From positions 1 to 46,794 of IMG/VR virus record IMGVR_UViG_3300032401_000019: DNA of 46,794 nt, one strand, 5' to 3'. Under the pieces are notes generated by a model. That model did not search any database. It was not told the origin of the DNA and saw only the letters and a list, made by a program, of their open reading frames with translations. The position numbers were made by a program, and so were the translations under genes. Origin of the DNA: a virus. Shown piece after piece: positions 1 to 8,322 of this stretch; position 1 is the stretch's first letter; the number at the start of each line of letters is the position of its first letter.

Positions 1-11
1 AAAAAACCTTA

Positions 12-56
12 GAAAAAACAATTCAGGATATATAATTTGTTTACTTTCAGTATATT
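12..56 (-). promoter_or_regulatory. Conserved upstream element, copy A
   Basis: This AT-rich block lies just past the end of the SbcD-like gene and points at the gene beyond the left edge. Aligned by eye without gaps to positions 3577-3621, 35 of 45 bases match. The shared core on the minus strand reads ATATATCCT followed by AAT and a T-tract. Both copies begin with AATATACT and contain GTAAA. The presence of the same block ahead of two transcription units suggests a phage promoter or regulator site. The assignment is inferred from sequence and position only. Confidence 0.45.
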
Positions 57-73
57 ATTCGTTTAAAATATAA

Positions 74-1135
74 TTAATTACTAGTTAATATTTCTAATAA
101 TTTAGCTCGCCCGTAGTCGACATTATCTAAACCACCATCGCAACAATATTTGTCAAATTTATCCAATATGTTAGATTTATTATATGAAATAAATTCGTTT
201 TGACTGGCTAATAATATCGATTCAGATATGTCTTTTCTCTTTTTTTTCACATCTATACCTAAAGAGCTATAAAAGTTATCATCTAATAATTTCAATTCAC
301 CAGAATCACCTATAAATTGAAATCTAATGTCGTCCTTATGATTACTGTATTGTTTAATTAATTTATTTAATTCTTTTTTATCAACTTTATCTAAATCTAT
401 ATCTATAATATGAAATTCTTTCGATATTGGTTTAAATAACTCAAAAGAAAGGTCATCGTATAATATAGTAAAACCCTTTTCATTATCTTCAGAGAAGTCT
501 TTTGGATTTATAGAACCTATATAGTGTATTTTTTTAGATATGTTTGATTTATTGTGAAAGTGACCTATGAAAACCTTGTCAAATTTATCAAAAAGTTCTT
601 CTTTTAATTCATTTTCAATTCTTATACAATCATTATTATTTACATTATTTATACTACAATGGGTTAATAAAATATTAGGTTCATTATTTGTTTTTCTAAT
701 ATTATTAATCTCATTTAATTTTTTTAAATATATTGTGTTTTCTTTATAATAAGGCAATAATATTATATCAATAGTTGAGATTGTGTTTGATAATACTATA
801 TAATCATTATATAATATAAAGTATTCTGAATAATTTTTAAATATATCTAAATAAGAATCATCACTTTCATAATCTACTTTGTCATGGTTACCCGGAATAC
901 AGTGCAAATATATTCTAGCTTTATTAAACATATCAATGATTTCTACAAACCCCTTTAAATTAATCAATGGTTGGGCTTTTCTATCTTGAAAAACATCACC
1001 CATGCAAAAAACATGTTTTATATTTAATTCATTAGCTAATGATATTTTTTGAGCTATGATTTGTTTTTTCGATTCTATATTATTCTTATCTATATGCCAA
1101 TCTGTAGATAATATTGTTATTGGTTTTTTATTCAT
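74..1135 (-). CDS. SbcD/Mre11-like (T4 gp47-like) recombination nuclease subunit
   Basis: Calcineurin-like metallophosphoesterase of 353 residues, close in length to T4 gp47 and short SbcD proteins. The metal-binding motifs appear in order: TDWH (D12, H14), GDVFQDR (D47), PGNHD (N83-D85), LLTHCS near 155-160 and GHFHNKS near 192-198. The GDVFQDR/PGNHD pairing is typical of the Mre11/SbcD branch. Members pair with an SMC-like ATPase (SbcC/gp46) and trim DNA ends for recombination-dependent replication. No such partner is inside the window; it would be expected just beyond the left edge. The gene follows a terminator, so it is read either by read-through or from a weak promoter in the short gap. 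It could in principle be another phosphoesterase, but the neighbours are replication genes. Confidence 0.8.
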   Translation of the reverse strand: MNKKPITILSTDWHIDKNNIESKKQIIAQKISLANELNIKHVFCMGDVFQDRKAQPLINLKGFVEIIDMFNKARIYLHCIPGNHDKVDYESDDSYLDIFKNYSEYFILYNDYIVLSNTISTIDIILLPYYKENTIYLKKLNEINNIRKTNNEPNILLTHCSINNVNNNDCIRIENELKEELFDKFDKVFIGHFHNKSNISKKIHYIGSINPKDFSEDNEKGFTILYDDLSFELFKPISKEFHIIDIDLDKVDKKELNKLIKQYSNHKDDIRFQFIGDSGELKLLDDNFYSSLGIDVKKKRKDISESILLASQNEFISYNKSNILDKFDKYCCDGGLDNVDYGRAKLLEILTSN

Positions 1136-1151
1136 TGTTTAAAATATTTTT

Positions 1152-1182
1152 AAAAACCCCCAGTTATTAATTTAACTGAGGG
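1152..1182 (-). terminator. Intrinsic terminator after the ssDNA-binding-like gene
   Basis: On the minus strand a ten-pair stem starting CCCTCAGTTA pairs with TAACTGGGGG around a six-base A/T loop. One pair is a G-U wobble. Five T residues follow directly. It begins 30 bases after the stop codon of the 445-residue gene. It is one of the very few GC-containing hairpins in the intergenic DNA of this window, so it stands out clearly as a rho-independent terminator. Confidence 0.85.
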
Positions 1183-1211
1183 TAAACTTAAAACTATGGA
1201 AACTAATAAAT

Positions 1212-2549
1212 TTATTTATTTTTATTCGCTTTTAATGCAGCTATTCTATCTTTAGCGTTACTTAATCTACTTTTAGTATTTATATCTTCATCGCTTTTAA
1301 ATGGACTTTCTTCTTCGTTAGAATATTTATTTAAAGGGTCTTCTACTTGTTCTACTTGTTTTTTTCTTTCTTCTACAGTTGTTGGTATGACTGGTTTTAT
1401 TGTAGTTAAAGCATCTTCAATCATATCTCTTATTTCATCATCATTATATTCTGGTTTAATTATAATACCTAATTTATTTCTACGTATATATCCCTTTAAC
1501 TCATCTCTATCCATATCATCAATAGATTTATCCAATATATTTAAATCAGATGTATTATTAATTACTGGTTTAGTAACTTCAGTTGCTACTCTTGCCGCAT
1601 CTTTTTTATAATTTTCTTCTTCTGTAGGTTTTTCATAATATGCTTCAATTTCATCTACAACCTTATGCCATTCATCGGTAGAAAATACATTTAATTTATT
1701 CACATCATCAAAATATCTTAATCCTTTAATCGCTTTTTCAAAATCATTATATTTGTATGATTTTACAAATAGAGATTCTAATGAATTAACTTGCAGCCAT
1801 TGTTCTAAATCTTCATCAGTTAATGGAGTAGGAATAAGCTCTTTTCTAAATTTATCAATAGCTTTTTCTTCTAATGATAAAGTATAATAATCTGTATTTT
1901 TAGTCGCTTTTGAATTATAATCTACGATAAGACATATACCATCATCTAAATCTGTAAACGGGTCTGTGATTATTGCTTGATGAGCGTTTTCAATAGCACT
2001 TATTTTATTCATTTGATTCTTACAACCCGGTGTAATTTCTAATAAACCAAATTGCTTACTATTTCCATCATATTTATCCGCATAGCATGCCCATCCCATT
2101 TTAGCGGTAATACCGTTGTGAAATTTGCCACTTAAATCACGATACCCCTTTATTATACCTAATGATTTTTCTAATTCTCTATCATTAGTACTTTTACTTG
2201 TAATTAGATTAGTTGCTAAATTAATATATTCTTCAATAATGTCTTTTTTAGTACCACCATGTATTTTAGAATTAAATACTGGTTTATTTTTAATTTCCCT
2301 CTTCTCATTACCATCTTTATCTTTATATTCCACTTCTAGCTGTAAAAAATGTACGGATTTAGCATAAATAAAAGAGCGCTCATTTTCACGTGCTGGGTAG
2401 ATACGGAATTTGTTTCTCCCATCTGTAATTTTATGATATTGGGTCCTTGGACCATCGTTTGAAAATCTAATATCATTAGCTTCTTTTTCAATTTGTTCTA
2501 ATGTTTGAACGTTTGTAGCTTTGAATTTACTTCTGTCAATAGTTGTCAT
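1212..2549 (-). CDS. Putative gp32-like single-stranded DNA-binding protein
   Basis: A 445-residue soluble protein. Its N-terminal third contains 'GRNKFRIYPA' followed by a beta-rich stretch, which resembles the start of the OB-fold core of T4 gp32-type proteins (G-x-x-x-hydrophobic-R-hydrophobic-hydrophobic-P). The C-terminal 100 residues are charged and low in complexity, with an acidic patch (NEEESPFKSDED), as in many single-strand binding proteins whose tails recruit partners. I see no Cys-His zinc cluster of the T4 type. The gene is the last of a unit that starts at about 3513 and ends in a strong terminator, and it sits between the replicase and the SbcD-like nuclease. Function is inferred from this context and the core motif. 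Confidence 0.5.
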   Translation of the reverse strand: MTTIDRSKFKATNVQTLEQIEKEANDIRFSNDGPRTQYHKITDGRNKFRIYPARENERSFIYAKSVHFLQLEVEYKDKDGNEKREIKNKPVFNSKIHGGTKKDIIEEYINLATNLITSKSTNDRELEKSLGIIKGYRDLSGKFHNGITAKMGWACYADKYDGNSKQFGLLEITPGCKNQMNKISAIENAHQAIITDPFTDLDDGICLIVDYNSKATKNTDYYTLSLEEKAIDKFRKELIPTPLTDEDLEQWLQVNSLESLFVKSYKYNDFEKAIKGLRYFDDVNKLNVFSTDEWHKVVDEIEAYYEKPTEEENYKKDAARVATEVTKPVINNTSDLNILDKSIDDMDRDELKGYIRRNKLGIIIKPEYNDDEIRDMIEDALTTIKPVIPTTVEERKKQVEQVEDPLNKYSNEEESPFKSDEDINTKSRLSNAKDRIAALKANKNK

Positions 2550-2561
2550 AATTTATAATTT

Positions 2562-2744
2562 TTATTTAGTTAGTAATATGAAATTTAATATAGATATTTT
2601 GTCGTATTTGCAATCTTTAATAAGTTTTTCTTGAATATAAATTAAACTATCCTGGTTAATATAATCATCTAACGTAATAATAGTGTTATTATACCCCCAC
2701 CCTACTTTAATTTTATAAGCATATGATATGTAATACTCTTTCAT
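2562..2744 (-). CDS. Small hypothetical protein
   Basis: A 60-residue protein with many Tyr, Ile and Lys residues (starts MKEYYISYAYKIKVGWGYNN). There is no signal peptide, membrane segment or metal motif. It lies 12 bases upstream of the ssDNA-binding-like gene and 4 bases after the 184-residue gene, so it is part of the same transcription unit. I do not recognise the family. The tight spacing and in-phase neighbours support it as a real gene. Confidence 0.5.
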   Translation of the reverse strand: MKEYYISYAYKIKVGWGYNNTIITLDDYINQDSLIYIQEKLIKDCKYDKISILNFILLTK

Positions 2745-2748
2745 CTTT

Positions 2749-3303
2749 TTATTGTATTAAGTTTTTATTTATTTTAATTAATATACCATTTATATTGTCT
2801 TCTAGAAGTTCACGCTCGAATTCTTCCGGTCTTAATTTTTCAGTTAATTTGGATAGTTTAGTATCTTTACTTTGAGCTGACCAATATAATGAATCTATAA
2901 TTTGTTTGTTTTTTTGTAATGTTATTACCGCTTTTTTTAATATTTGAAAATCTTTGTCTAATGTTATAGAGCTTTTTATTTCGTTTTCTGTAGGGTCTTT
3001 TATTTTATCATTACCCTTACTATCAGTTGTAAGAGTTTGGAGTGATTGCCTGTAAAATTTATCTAATTCTGCAGTTTTAATTTCTAAAGCGAATTTTTTT
3101 TCACTTAACAATTCATCTATTTCAGCTTGAAGATTACCTATACGATTTATTAAAACAGGAAAAGTTAATATTTCCCCCATGATATTATTATATTGGATTT
3201 TAACAATATCATCAGTATCTATATCTGTATCAAAATTTTCTATTTTTAAAGTTACGACTTTATTTTTAAGCGGGATTGCGATAATATCTTGTTGTATGGT
3301 CAT
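2749..3303 (-). CDS. Hypothetical protein, helical/coiled-coil
   Basis: A 184-residue protein. The first 50 residues look beta-rich (IIAIPLKNKVVTLKIEN), and the rest is charged and helical with heptad-like spacing, probably a coiled coil. No catalytic motif is visible. It is second in a four-gene unit that ends with the ssDNA-binding-like protein, which suggests a replication or DNA-binding accessory role. That role is inference from position only. Confidence 0.55.
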   Translation of the reverse strand: MTIQQDIIAIPLKNKVVTLKIENFDTDIDTDDIVKIQYNNIMGEILTFPVLINRIGNLQAEIDELLSEKKFALEIKTAELDKFYRQSLQTLTTDSKGNDKIKDPTENEIKSSITLDKDFQILKKAVITLQKNKQIIDSLYWSAQSKDTKLSKLTEKLRPEEFERELLEDNINGILIKINKNLIQ

Positions 3304-3312
3304 AATTATGTT

Positions 3313-3513
3313 TTAATTAGATTTTAAATTTTTAACTGTTTCTACATATCTTAAATTAAGTTGTTCATACAATACTATATCAACTTCTTTTATTTTAGAT
3401 AAAAGAAAATTTAAATTAACTTCACCAACAGTTAATTCTTTACGATTGATAGCAGATAAAGAGCCAATTACTCTTTTTTCAAGTTTGTCTAAGTAAGATA
3501 ATTGTTTTTGCAT
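3313..3513 (-). CDS. Small hypothetical protein
   Basis: A 66-residue charged, helical protein (begins MQKQLSYLDKLEKRVIGSL). It is the first gene after the 141-base intergenic region that carries the conserved upstream element at 3577-3621. The start codon follows an A/T-rich leader with no Shine-Dalgarno site, as is usual for Bacteroidota. Function unknown. Confidence 0.5.
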   Translation of the reverse strand: MQKQLSYLDKLEKRVIGSLSAINRKELTVGEVNLNFLLSKIKEVDIVLYEQLNLRYVETVKNLKSN

Positions 3514-3576
3514 AGTTTTAAGTTTTAATGTTTAGTGTTTAAATTTACAGGTATAAAATTATAAATAAACACAACA

Positions 3577-3621
3577 CAAAAAAATATTTAGGATATATTA
3601 TTTATTTACAAAGAGTATATT
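3577..3621 (-). promoter_or_regulatory. Conserved upstream element, copy B
   Basis: Lies in the 141-base gap upstream of the unit that ends with the ssDNA-binding-like gene. It matches the element at 12-56 over 45 bases with about ten differences and no gaps. On the minus strand it contains TTTG followed 18 bases later by TAAATATTT, a loose match to the Bacteroidota TTTG/TAnnTTTG promoter pattern. With the terminator at 1152-1182 it would bound a four-gene transcription unit. Confidence 0.5.
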
Positions 3622-3654
3622 TTTTGTTTAATATATTGTTTAAGTTATTATAGA

Positions 3655-6600
3655 TTAACTCAATATATCATAAACGTAGTCATCTTCAATTTGAATAACG
3701 TTTGTTTTCTTAAATGAATCATAATCTAATCTACCATATACTAATAATATTTTACCTATAGAGTTATCAAAGTATTTACGTTGCTCTTGCCAATATTTAC
3801 TCCAAAAATTTACATGTAATTCATCACCATTTGAATCTAACACTATATTAGCAAATTTACCCTTTTTACTATTTCTTTCTATTACATCTTTAATTATACC
3901 ACCTACAATTACTCTTTTATTATTGCTTTGTTTATAAGTATTATAACCATTATTTGAATAAGTTGTTTGAACATCGGAATCCCAATCAAAATATTCCTCG
4001 TTAGTACAATATAATGATACTGGGTTTTTAATTTTTTTATCTAAATTTGATTCTTTTATTACGTTGCTAAAATTAAATATAGCGAAATTAGATACTTCTA
4101 TTTGTCTTAATTTCCACCAATATTCTTTGTCTATATTGTCAGATAATAATAACTCATTATAATCCACTTCCTTAACATTTTGTGTATCATAATATTTAAA
4201 AAATAAATTTATTCTATCTCTTATGTCTATTACGTTTTCTATAATATCAAAAGCACCTGCAAAAATAAGATTTTCAATTACTCTTTTATTTACTTTACTT
4301 TTATTTATTCTTTTAATAAATTCATCTAAAGAAAAGAAATTTCCATTTTTATTTCTTTCATCAATAATGGCTTTAGCGGCACTTTCCCCTAATTGTTTTA
4401 TTTTAATTAATGACCAATATATGATTTTTTTATCAAAGTCAGTATAAAAATGCTCATAAGAATTATTTACATCAACACTGTTAATAATTATATCTTTATT
4501 TATTTTACTTATTTCAGAAATAAATCGATTGGCTTTGGAATCATTAGAATCATCAAATTGGAAAGCTGTGGTCCAAAATTCTAAAGAATAATGATATTTT
4601 AAATATTGACATATATATCCAGTTATTGCATATGCAGTAGCATGACTTAAATTAAATCCATAACCAGCAAATGCTTCTAATTTATACCATATTTTTTCTG
4701 CTTCAAAAAAATCACAATTATTATTTACAGCTCCAGTTATAAATTGTTGTTTATATGGTTCTAATATTGATATTTTTTTCTTACCCATAGCTGCTCTTAT
4801 ATCATCTGCTTCATGTAGCGACATATTACCTAATATTCTGCATGCTTGCATTACTTGTTCTTGATATATATATAAACCATAAGTGCTTTTTGTTATATCT
4901 TCTAGCATATAATCATATTCTGGATTTTTACGTCCAAATTTTAAATTTATATAATCTATATGCGCATTAGATTGCATTGCACCAGGTCTATATAATGAAA
5001 CCATGGCTATTAATTCTTTTATATTTTCAGGTTTAACATCTTTTGAATATTTAGTTAAACCTGGAGTACCAAATTGAAATACGTCAGCCGTATATCCTTT
5101 TTTAAATAATTCATAAATATTAATATCTTCTAAATTTAAATTATATATATCTATATCAATATTATAATTTTTTTTAATAATATTAATAATATTCTTAAAT
5201 TTATCTAACTGTTTAACACCTAATATATCTTCTTTTAAATATCCTGCTTTAGCTAAATGTTCACCTTCCCATTCAGATACTAATATATTATCAATAATCC
5301 TAACTGGAATAGAATTATATATATTTTTATTATCTGGCAATATTAGCATAGCACATGCATGAATAGATTGATTGCGAGGTTGCTTTAACACTAAATTAAT
5401 ATCATTAAATAAATCAACATTGTCTTTTATAAATTTTTTTAATGCTGGTTTATTTTTTAAATCTTTAAATATATTACACCAATCTTTATTTGATGAATCA
5501 ATCATTTTACTATAAAAATTAATTGTACTATGACTAATTCCACGTTGTTTACCTAAATCAACCATAGCAGCTTTAGATTGCAATCTACCATAAGTTCCAA
5601 TTGAACATACATGATTTATACCATATTTTTCTTCTATATATTTTTTTATTATATCTCTTTTATTGCCTTCAAAATCCATATCTATATCTGGAAGCTTTTT
5701 TCTTCCTTCATTCATAAATCGCTCAAATAATAAATCATATTTTATTGGGTCTATTTCTATTATGTTTAATAAATAACTAATTAAAGCTCCAGCAGCTGAA
5801 CCTCTACCTATCCCAACTAATATATCATTTATTTTACAAAATAAAACAATATCCCATAATATAAGAAAATAATCTATAAAACCTTGTTTTTTTATTACAT
5901 TAAATTCTTTTTCTATTCTATCTATATATAATTGTTCATTATCTACTTTATTTTTTATTTTTTTATTAAATCCTTCTTTTATTAAATTTAAAAACAATGT
6001 TTCATTATTAATAAATGATGGTTTATATAATGAATCATCTGCTAATTTAAAATTAGGCAAAAATAAAGTATTAGTATTTATTTTAAAATTACATATATTA
6101 GATAGTTCATTAGCATTATCGCATATTTTAATAAATAAATTTAACATTTCATCTTCATTATCAAATAATTTTGATAAAATATTAAAATTATCATCAGCGT
6201 TTTTCATATATTGATTATTAGAAATAGCTTGATGTGATAGCCCAGCAATTTTATTTAAAATATATTTTATATGATTATCTTCATAATCTAAATAATATGT
6301 ATCATTTATAAGAATAGCTGGTATTTCATTAATAAAATTATCAATATAATTTTTTTGATTTAATAAATAATCTCTATCACGTGAATCACTTTCCCAAATA
6401 ACTGTATCAATTTGATAATATAAAAATTTAAAATATTTTTTATATTCATTTATTAATTCTTTATTCAAAATAGTTTTAGAATCAAAAATGCAAATCAATC
6501 CTTTAGAATATTTAAATAAATCATCTTGACTTATATATCTAAATTGTTTATTATCAATATTTATAATTTTATTTATAAATAATAAATTTTCCCAACCAAT

Positions 6601-7173
6601 TTCATCTATTACATAAAGTTTTATTTCAATTTTATTATCATTATTATTTATAACTATCTCTTCACCTAATATTGATTTAATATTATATTCTTCACAAATG
6701 AATTGGAATGATATAGTACCAGCAAGTGTATTTCTTTCACATATAGCTAAAGTATCATATTTTAAAAATTTAGCTTTTTCACACCAATCATCATATTTTG
6801 TAGAACCATTTAATATTTCATAACTACCATGAACACCTAAATAAGTTTGTAATGCAATTAATTCTTGATTAGCTTTACCAATATATTTAAATAAATTTAA
6901 TTTAGGATTATCAATATCTTTTAATAAATCATAATAATATTTACCACCAAATTCATATAATACATATTTAATATTTAAATCAGTATTTAATAAAAATGAT
7001 TTATCATTTTTATCTAAAATTATATGAAAATTATCATCAAATATACATTCTCTTTCATCTTCTAAAAATAAAAAAGCACCATCATATTCTTCAACATATA
7101 ATATTCTATCATATTGTATAGTAACTGATAATTTATTATCAAATATCCATTTATTTATATTCTTTTTATTCAT
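3655..7173 (-). CDS. dnaE: C-family (DnaE-type) DNA polymerase III alpha subunit
   Basis: A replicative polymerase of about 1172 residues, full length for DnaE. The palm has GIGRGSAAGA and then PDIDMDF at about 495-501, whose Asp residues bind the catalytic metals. An N-terminal PHP-like region is recognisable (LGVHGSYEILNG ... LAICERNTLAG), but the HxHS and DHG metal ligands are lost, so the PHP site is probably inactive. A C-terminal OB-fold region (VIVGGIIKDVIERNSKKGKF) follows. The ATG at 7173 is preferred over an in-frame GTG at 7197, because the ATG overlaps the end of the small zinc-finger gene by only 8 bases. Proofreading would come in trans from the DnaQ-like protein at 18956-19591. 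Confidence 0.93.
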   Translation of the reverse strand: MNKKNINKWIFDNKLSVTIQYDRILYVEEYDGAFLFLEDERECIFDDNFHIILDKNDKSFLLNTDLNIKYVLYEFGGKYYYDLLKDIDNPKLNLFKYIGKANQELIALQTYLGVHGSYEILNGSTKYDDWCEKAKFLKYDTLAICERNTLAGTISFQFICEEYNIKSILGEEIVINNNDNKIEIKLYVIDEIGWENLLFINKIINIDNKQFRYISQDDLFKYSKGLICIFDSKTILNKELINEYKKYFKFLYYQIDTVIWESDSRDRDYLLNQKNYIDNFINEIPAILINDTYYLDYEDNHIKYILNKIAGLSHQAISNNQYMKNADDNFNILSKLFDNEDEMLNLFIKICDNANELSNICNFKINTNTLFLPNFKLADDSLYKPSFINNETLFLNLIKEGFNKKIKNKVDNEQLYIDRIEKEFNVIKKQGFIDYFLILWDIVLFCKINDILVGIGRGSAAGALISYLLNIIEIDPIKYDLLFERFMNEGRKKLPDIDMDFEGNKRDIIKKYIEEKYGINHVCSIGTYGRLQSKAAMVDLGKQRGISHSTINFYSKMIDSSNKDWCNIFKDLKNKPALKKFIKDNVDLFNDINLVLKQPRNQSIHACAMLILPDNKNIYNSIPVRIIDNILVSEWEGEHLAKAGYLKEDILGVKQLDKFKNIINIIKKNYNIDIDIYNLNLEDINIYELFKKGYTADVFQFGTPGLTKYSKDVKPENIKELIAMVSLYRPGAMQSNAHIDYINLKFGRKNPEYDYMLEDITKSTYGLYIYQEQVMQACRILGNMSLHEADDIRAAMGKKKISILEPYKQQFITGAVNNNCDFFEAEKIWYKLEAFAGYGFNLSHATAYAITGYICQYLKYHYSLEFWTTAFQFDDSNDSKANRFISEISKINKDIIINSVDVNNSYEHFYTDFDKKIIYWSLIKIKQLGESAAKAIIDERNKNGNFFSLDEFIKRINKSKVNKRVIENLIFAGAFDIIENVIDIRDRINLFFKYYDTQNVKEVDYNELLLSDNIDKEYWWKLRQIEVSNFAIFNFSNVIKESNLDKKIKNPVSLYCTNEEYFDWDSDVQTTYSNNGYNTYKQSNNKRVIVGGIIKDVIERNSKKGKFANIVLDSNGDELHVNFWSKYWQEQRKYFDNSIGKILLVYGRLDYDSFKKTNVIQIEDDYVYDILS

Positions 7174-7342
7174 TATTAACTTGTTTAATTGGCACACTAC
7201 CTATACCACTACAAGTATTGCATTTAACATAATCTTGTGTTTGATAAAAATATTTTTTACCTAAACCTTTACAAGTATTACACAATTCAAGTTTTTTTAT
7301 AAAAACTATATTTTGCTTTTTATTAATTTCCTGTGCTTCCAA
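7166..7342 (-). CDS. Small DnaJ-type zinc-finger protein
   Basis: A short reading frame of about 58 residues, found by translating the gap between the replicase and dUTPase genes. It holds two CxxCxGxG motifs (CNTCKGLG and CNTCSGIG), the pattern of the DnaJ cysteine-rich zinc domain. There is no ATG in frame; a TTG at 7342, inside the end of the dUTPase gene, is the most plausible start. The stop overlaps the ATG of the replicase by 8 bases, so translation of the three genes is probably coupled. Such mini zinc fingers often bind protein or nucleic acid. No specific partner can be named from the sequence. Confidence 0.6.
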   Translation of the reverse strand: MEAQEINKKQNIVFIKKLELCNTCKGLGKKYFYQTQDYVKCNTCSGIGSVPIKQVNNE

Positions 7343-7808
7343 AACCAGCTTCTCCTCTATTAGTTAATTTATTTATATCATCTACTAATTCTATATTACA
7401 ATAAAATATAGGCATTAAAAGAAATTGTATTATTTTTTGTTCTTCGCATATAGTTATAGTGTAATTTGAAGTATTAACTAAGTTTATATGTATTTCTCCA
7501 GTATAATCTTCATCTATTACACAAGCTAATACATCTAATCCATATTTAGACGATATACCAGATTTATTAAAAGCAATTAAAACATAATTATTAGGAATAT
7601 CTACTTTAATCCCGGACGGTATTAATACACGTTCACCAGAAGATAATTCAAATGTTTTTTCATTTAAATTTATAAATAATTTTGGATTTTTATCTAATAA
7701 AATTTCTATAAAATCTTTATCAAATTTTGGTATAAAAAAGTCTATACCTGCACTTTTTGTAGTACCCCTATTTGGAGTCTTTACATTTCTAATTTTTTGT
7801 ATCTTCAT
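7323..7808 (-). CDS. dut: dUTPase (trimeric type)
   Basis: A 161-residue protein that hydrolyses dUTP to dUMP and pyrophosphate, keeping uracil out of DNA and supplying dUMP. All the trimeric dUTPase motifs are visible: AGIDFF (20-25), FNKSGISSKYGLDVLA (80-95), CVIDEDYTGE (96-105, with the catalytic Asp and Tyr) and the C-terminal P-loop-like RGEAGFGSTG (151-160). Its start overlaps the kinase gene upstream by 20 bases, and its end overlaps the small zinc-finger gene. In this operon it could also feed the modified-pyrimidine pathway by limiting dUTP. Activity on dCTP cannot be judged by eye. Confidence 0.93.
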   Translation of the reverse strand: MKIQKIRNVKTPNRGTTKSAGIDFFIPKFDKDFIEILLDKNPKLFINLNEKTFELSSGERVLIPSGIKVDIPNNYVLIAFNKSGISSKYGLDVLACVIDEDYTGEIHINLVNTSNYTITICEEQKIIQFLLMPIFYCNIELVDDINKLTNRGEAGFGSTGN

Positions 7809-8322
7809 TTTTTATAAATTTTATGATTTGTATTAAATTTTCTTCTATACTATTTTTAGATATATCTAAAATAAAATTTTTCATATTTGTTTCATATTGT
7901 AGATAATATAAATAATGATTATTTATGCTATCTACATCATTAACATTAACACATTCATCTGTAAAATTAAATTTATAATTAGAATTATAACAAAATATAA
8001 TTTTTGCATTAAGTTTATAGAATTGCTCATCTAATTCTTTTATTTTAATAAAATTTGTATGTCTATTATATGTTTTAGAATAACTATATTCGCAAATGAA
8101 TGAACGGTCTAAAATAATACCAGTCTTTTTTTGCTTTATAATATCTAATAATATATCATTATCATACATTAATGAATGATATGAAGCAATATTATCGTGG
8201 AATAACCCACATTGTTTATTTTTTTTATAATAATCTATATTTAATTTTTCAGCTAACATTTTAGCTAACGTTGTTTTACCAGACTTATCAGCACCAGCAA
8301 ATATTATTATCTCTTTATCCAT
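7789..8322 (-). CDS. P-loop deoxynucleoside monophosphate kinase-like protein
   Basis: A 177-residue P-loop kinase. Walker A is GADKSGKTT (10-18), and a DRS motif occurs at 72-74 within ILDRSFICEYSYS, a feature of thymidylate kinases and deoxynucleoside kinases. The lid region is short. It lies between the dUTPase (20-base overlap) and the glucosyltransferase-like gene (8-base overlap). In T4 the equivalent step is done by gp1, which phosphorylates hydroxymethyl-dCMP, so this protein is the obvious candidate for that job here. The substrate is inference from the neighbours; dTMP is the main alternative. Confidence 0.7.
   Translation of the reverse strand: MDKEIIIFAGADKSGKTTLAKMLAEKLNIDYYKKNKQCGLFHDNIASYHSLMYDNDILLDIIKQKKTGIILDRSFICEYSYSKTYNRHTNFIKIKELDEQFYKLNAKIIFCYNSNYKFNFTDECVNVNDVDSINNHYLYYLQYETNMKNFILDISKNSIEENLIQIIKFIKNEDTKN

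Noticed and set aside
7174-7197. GTG start giving eight extra residues to the replicase
   Set aside because: The ATG at 7173 fits better: it gives a short 8-base overlap with the zinc-finger gene and a normal A/T-rich leader.
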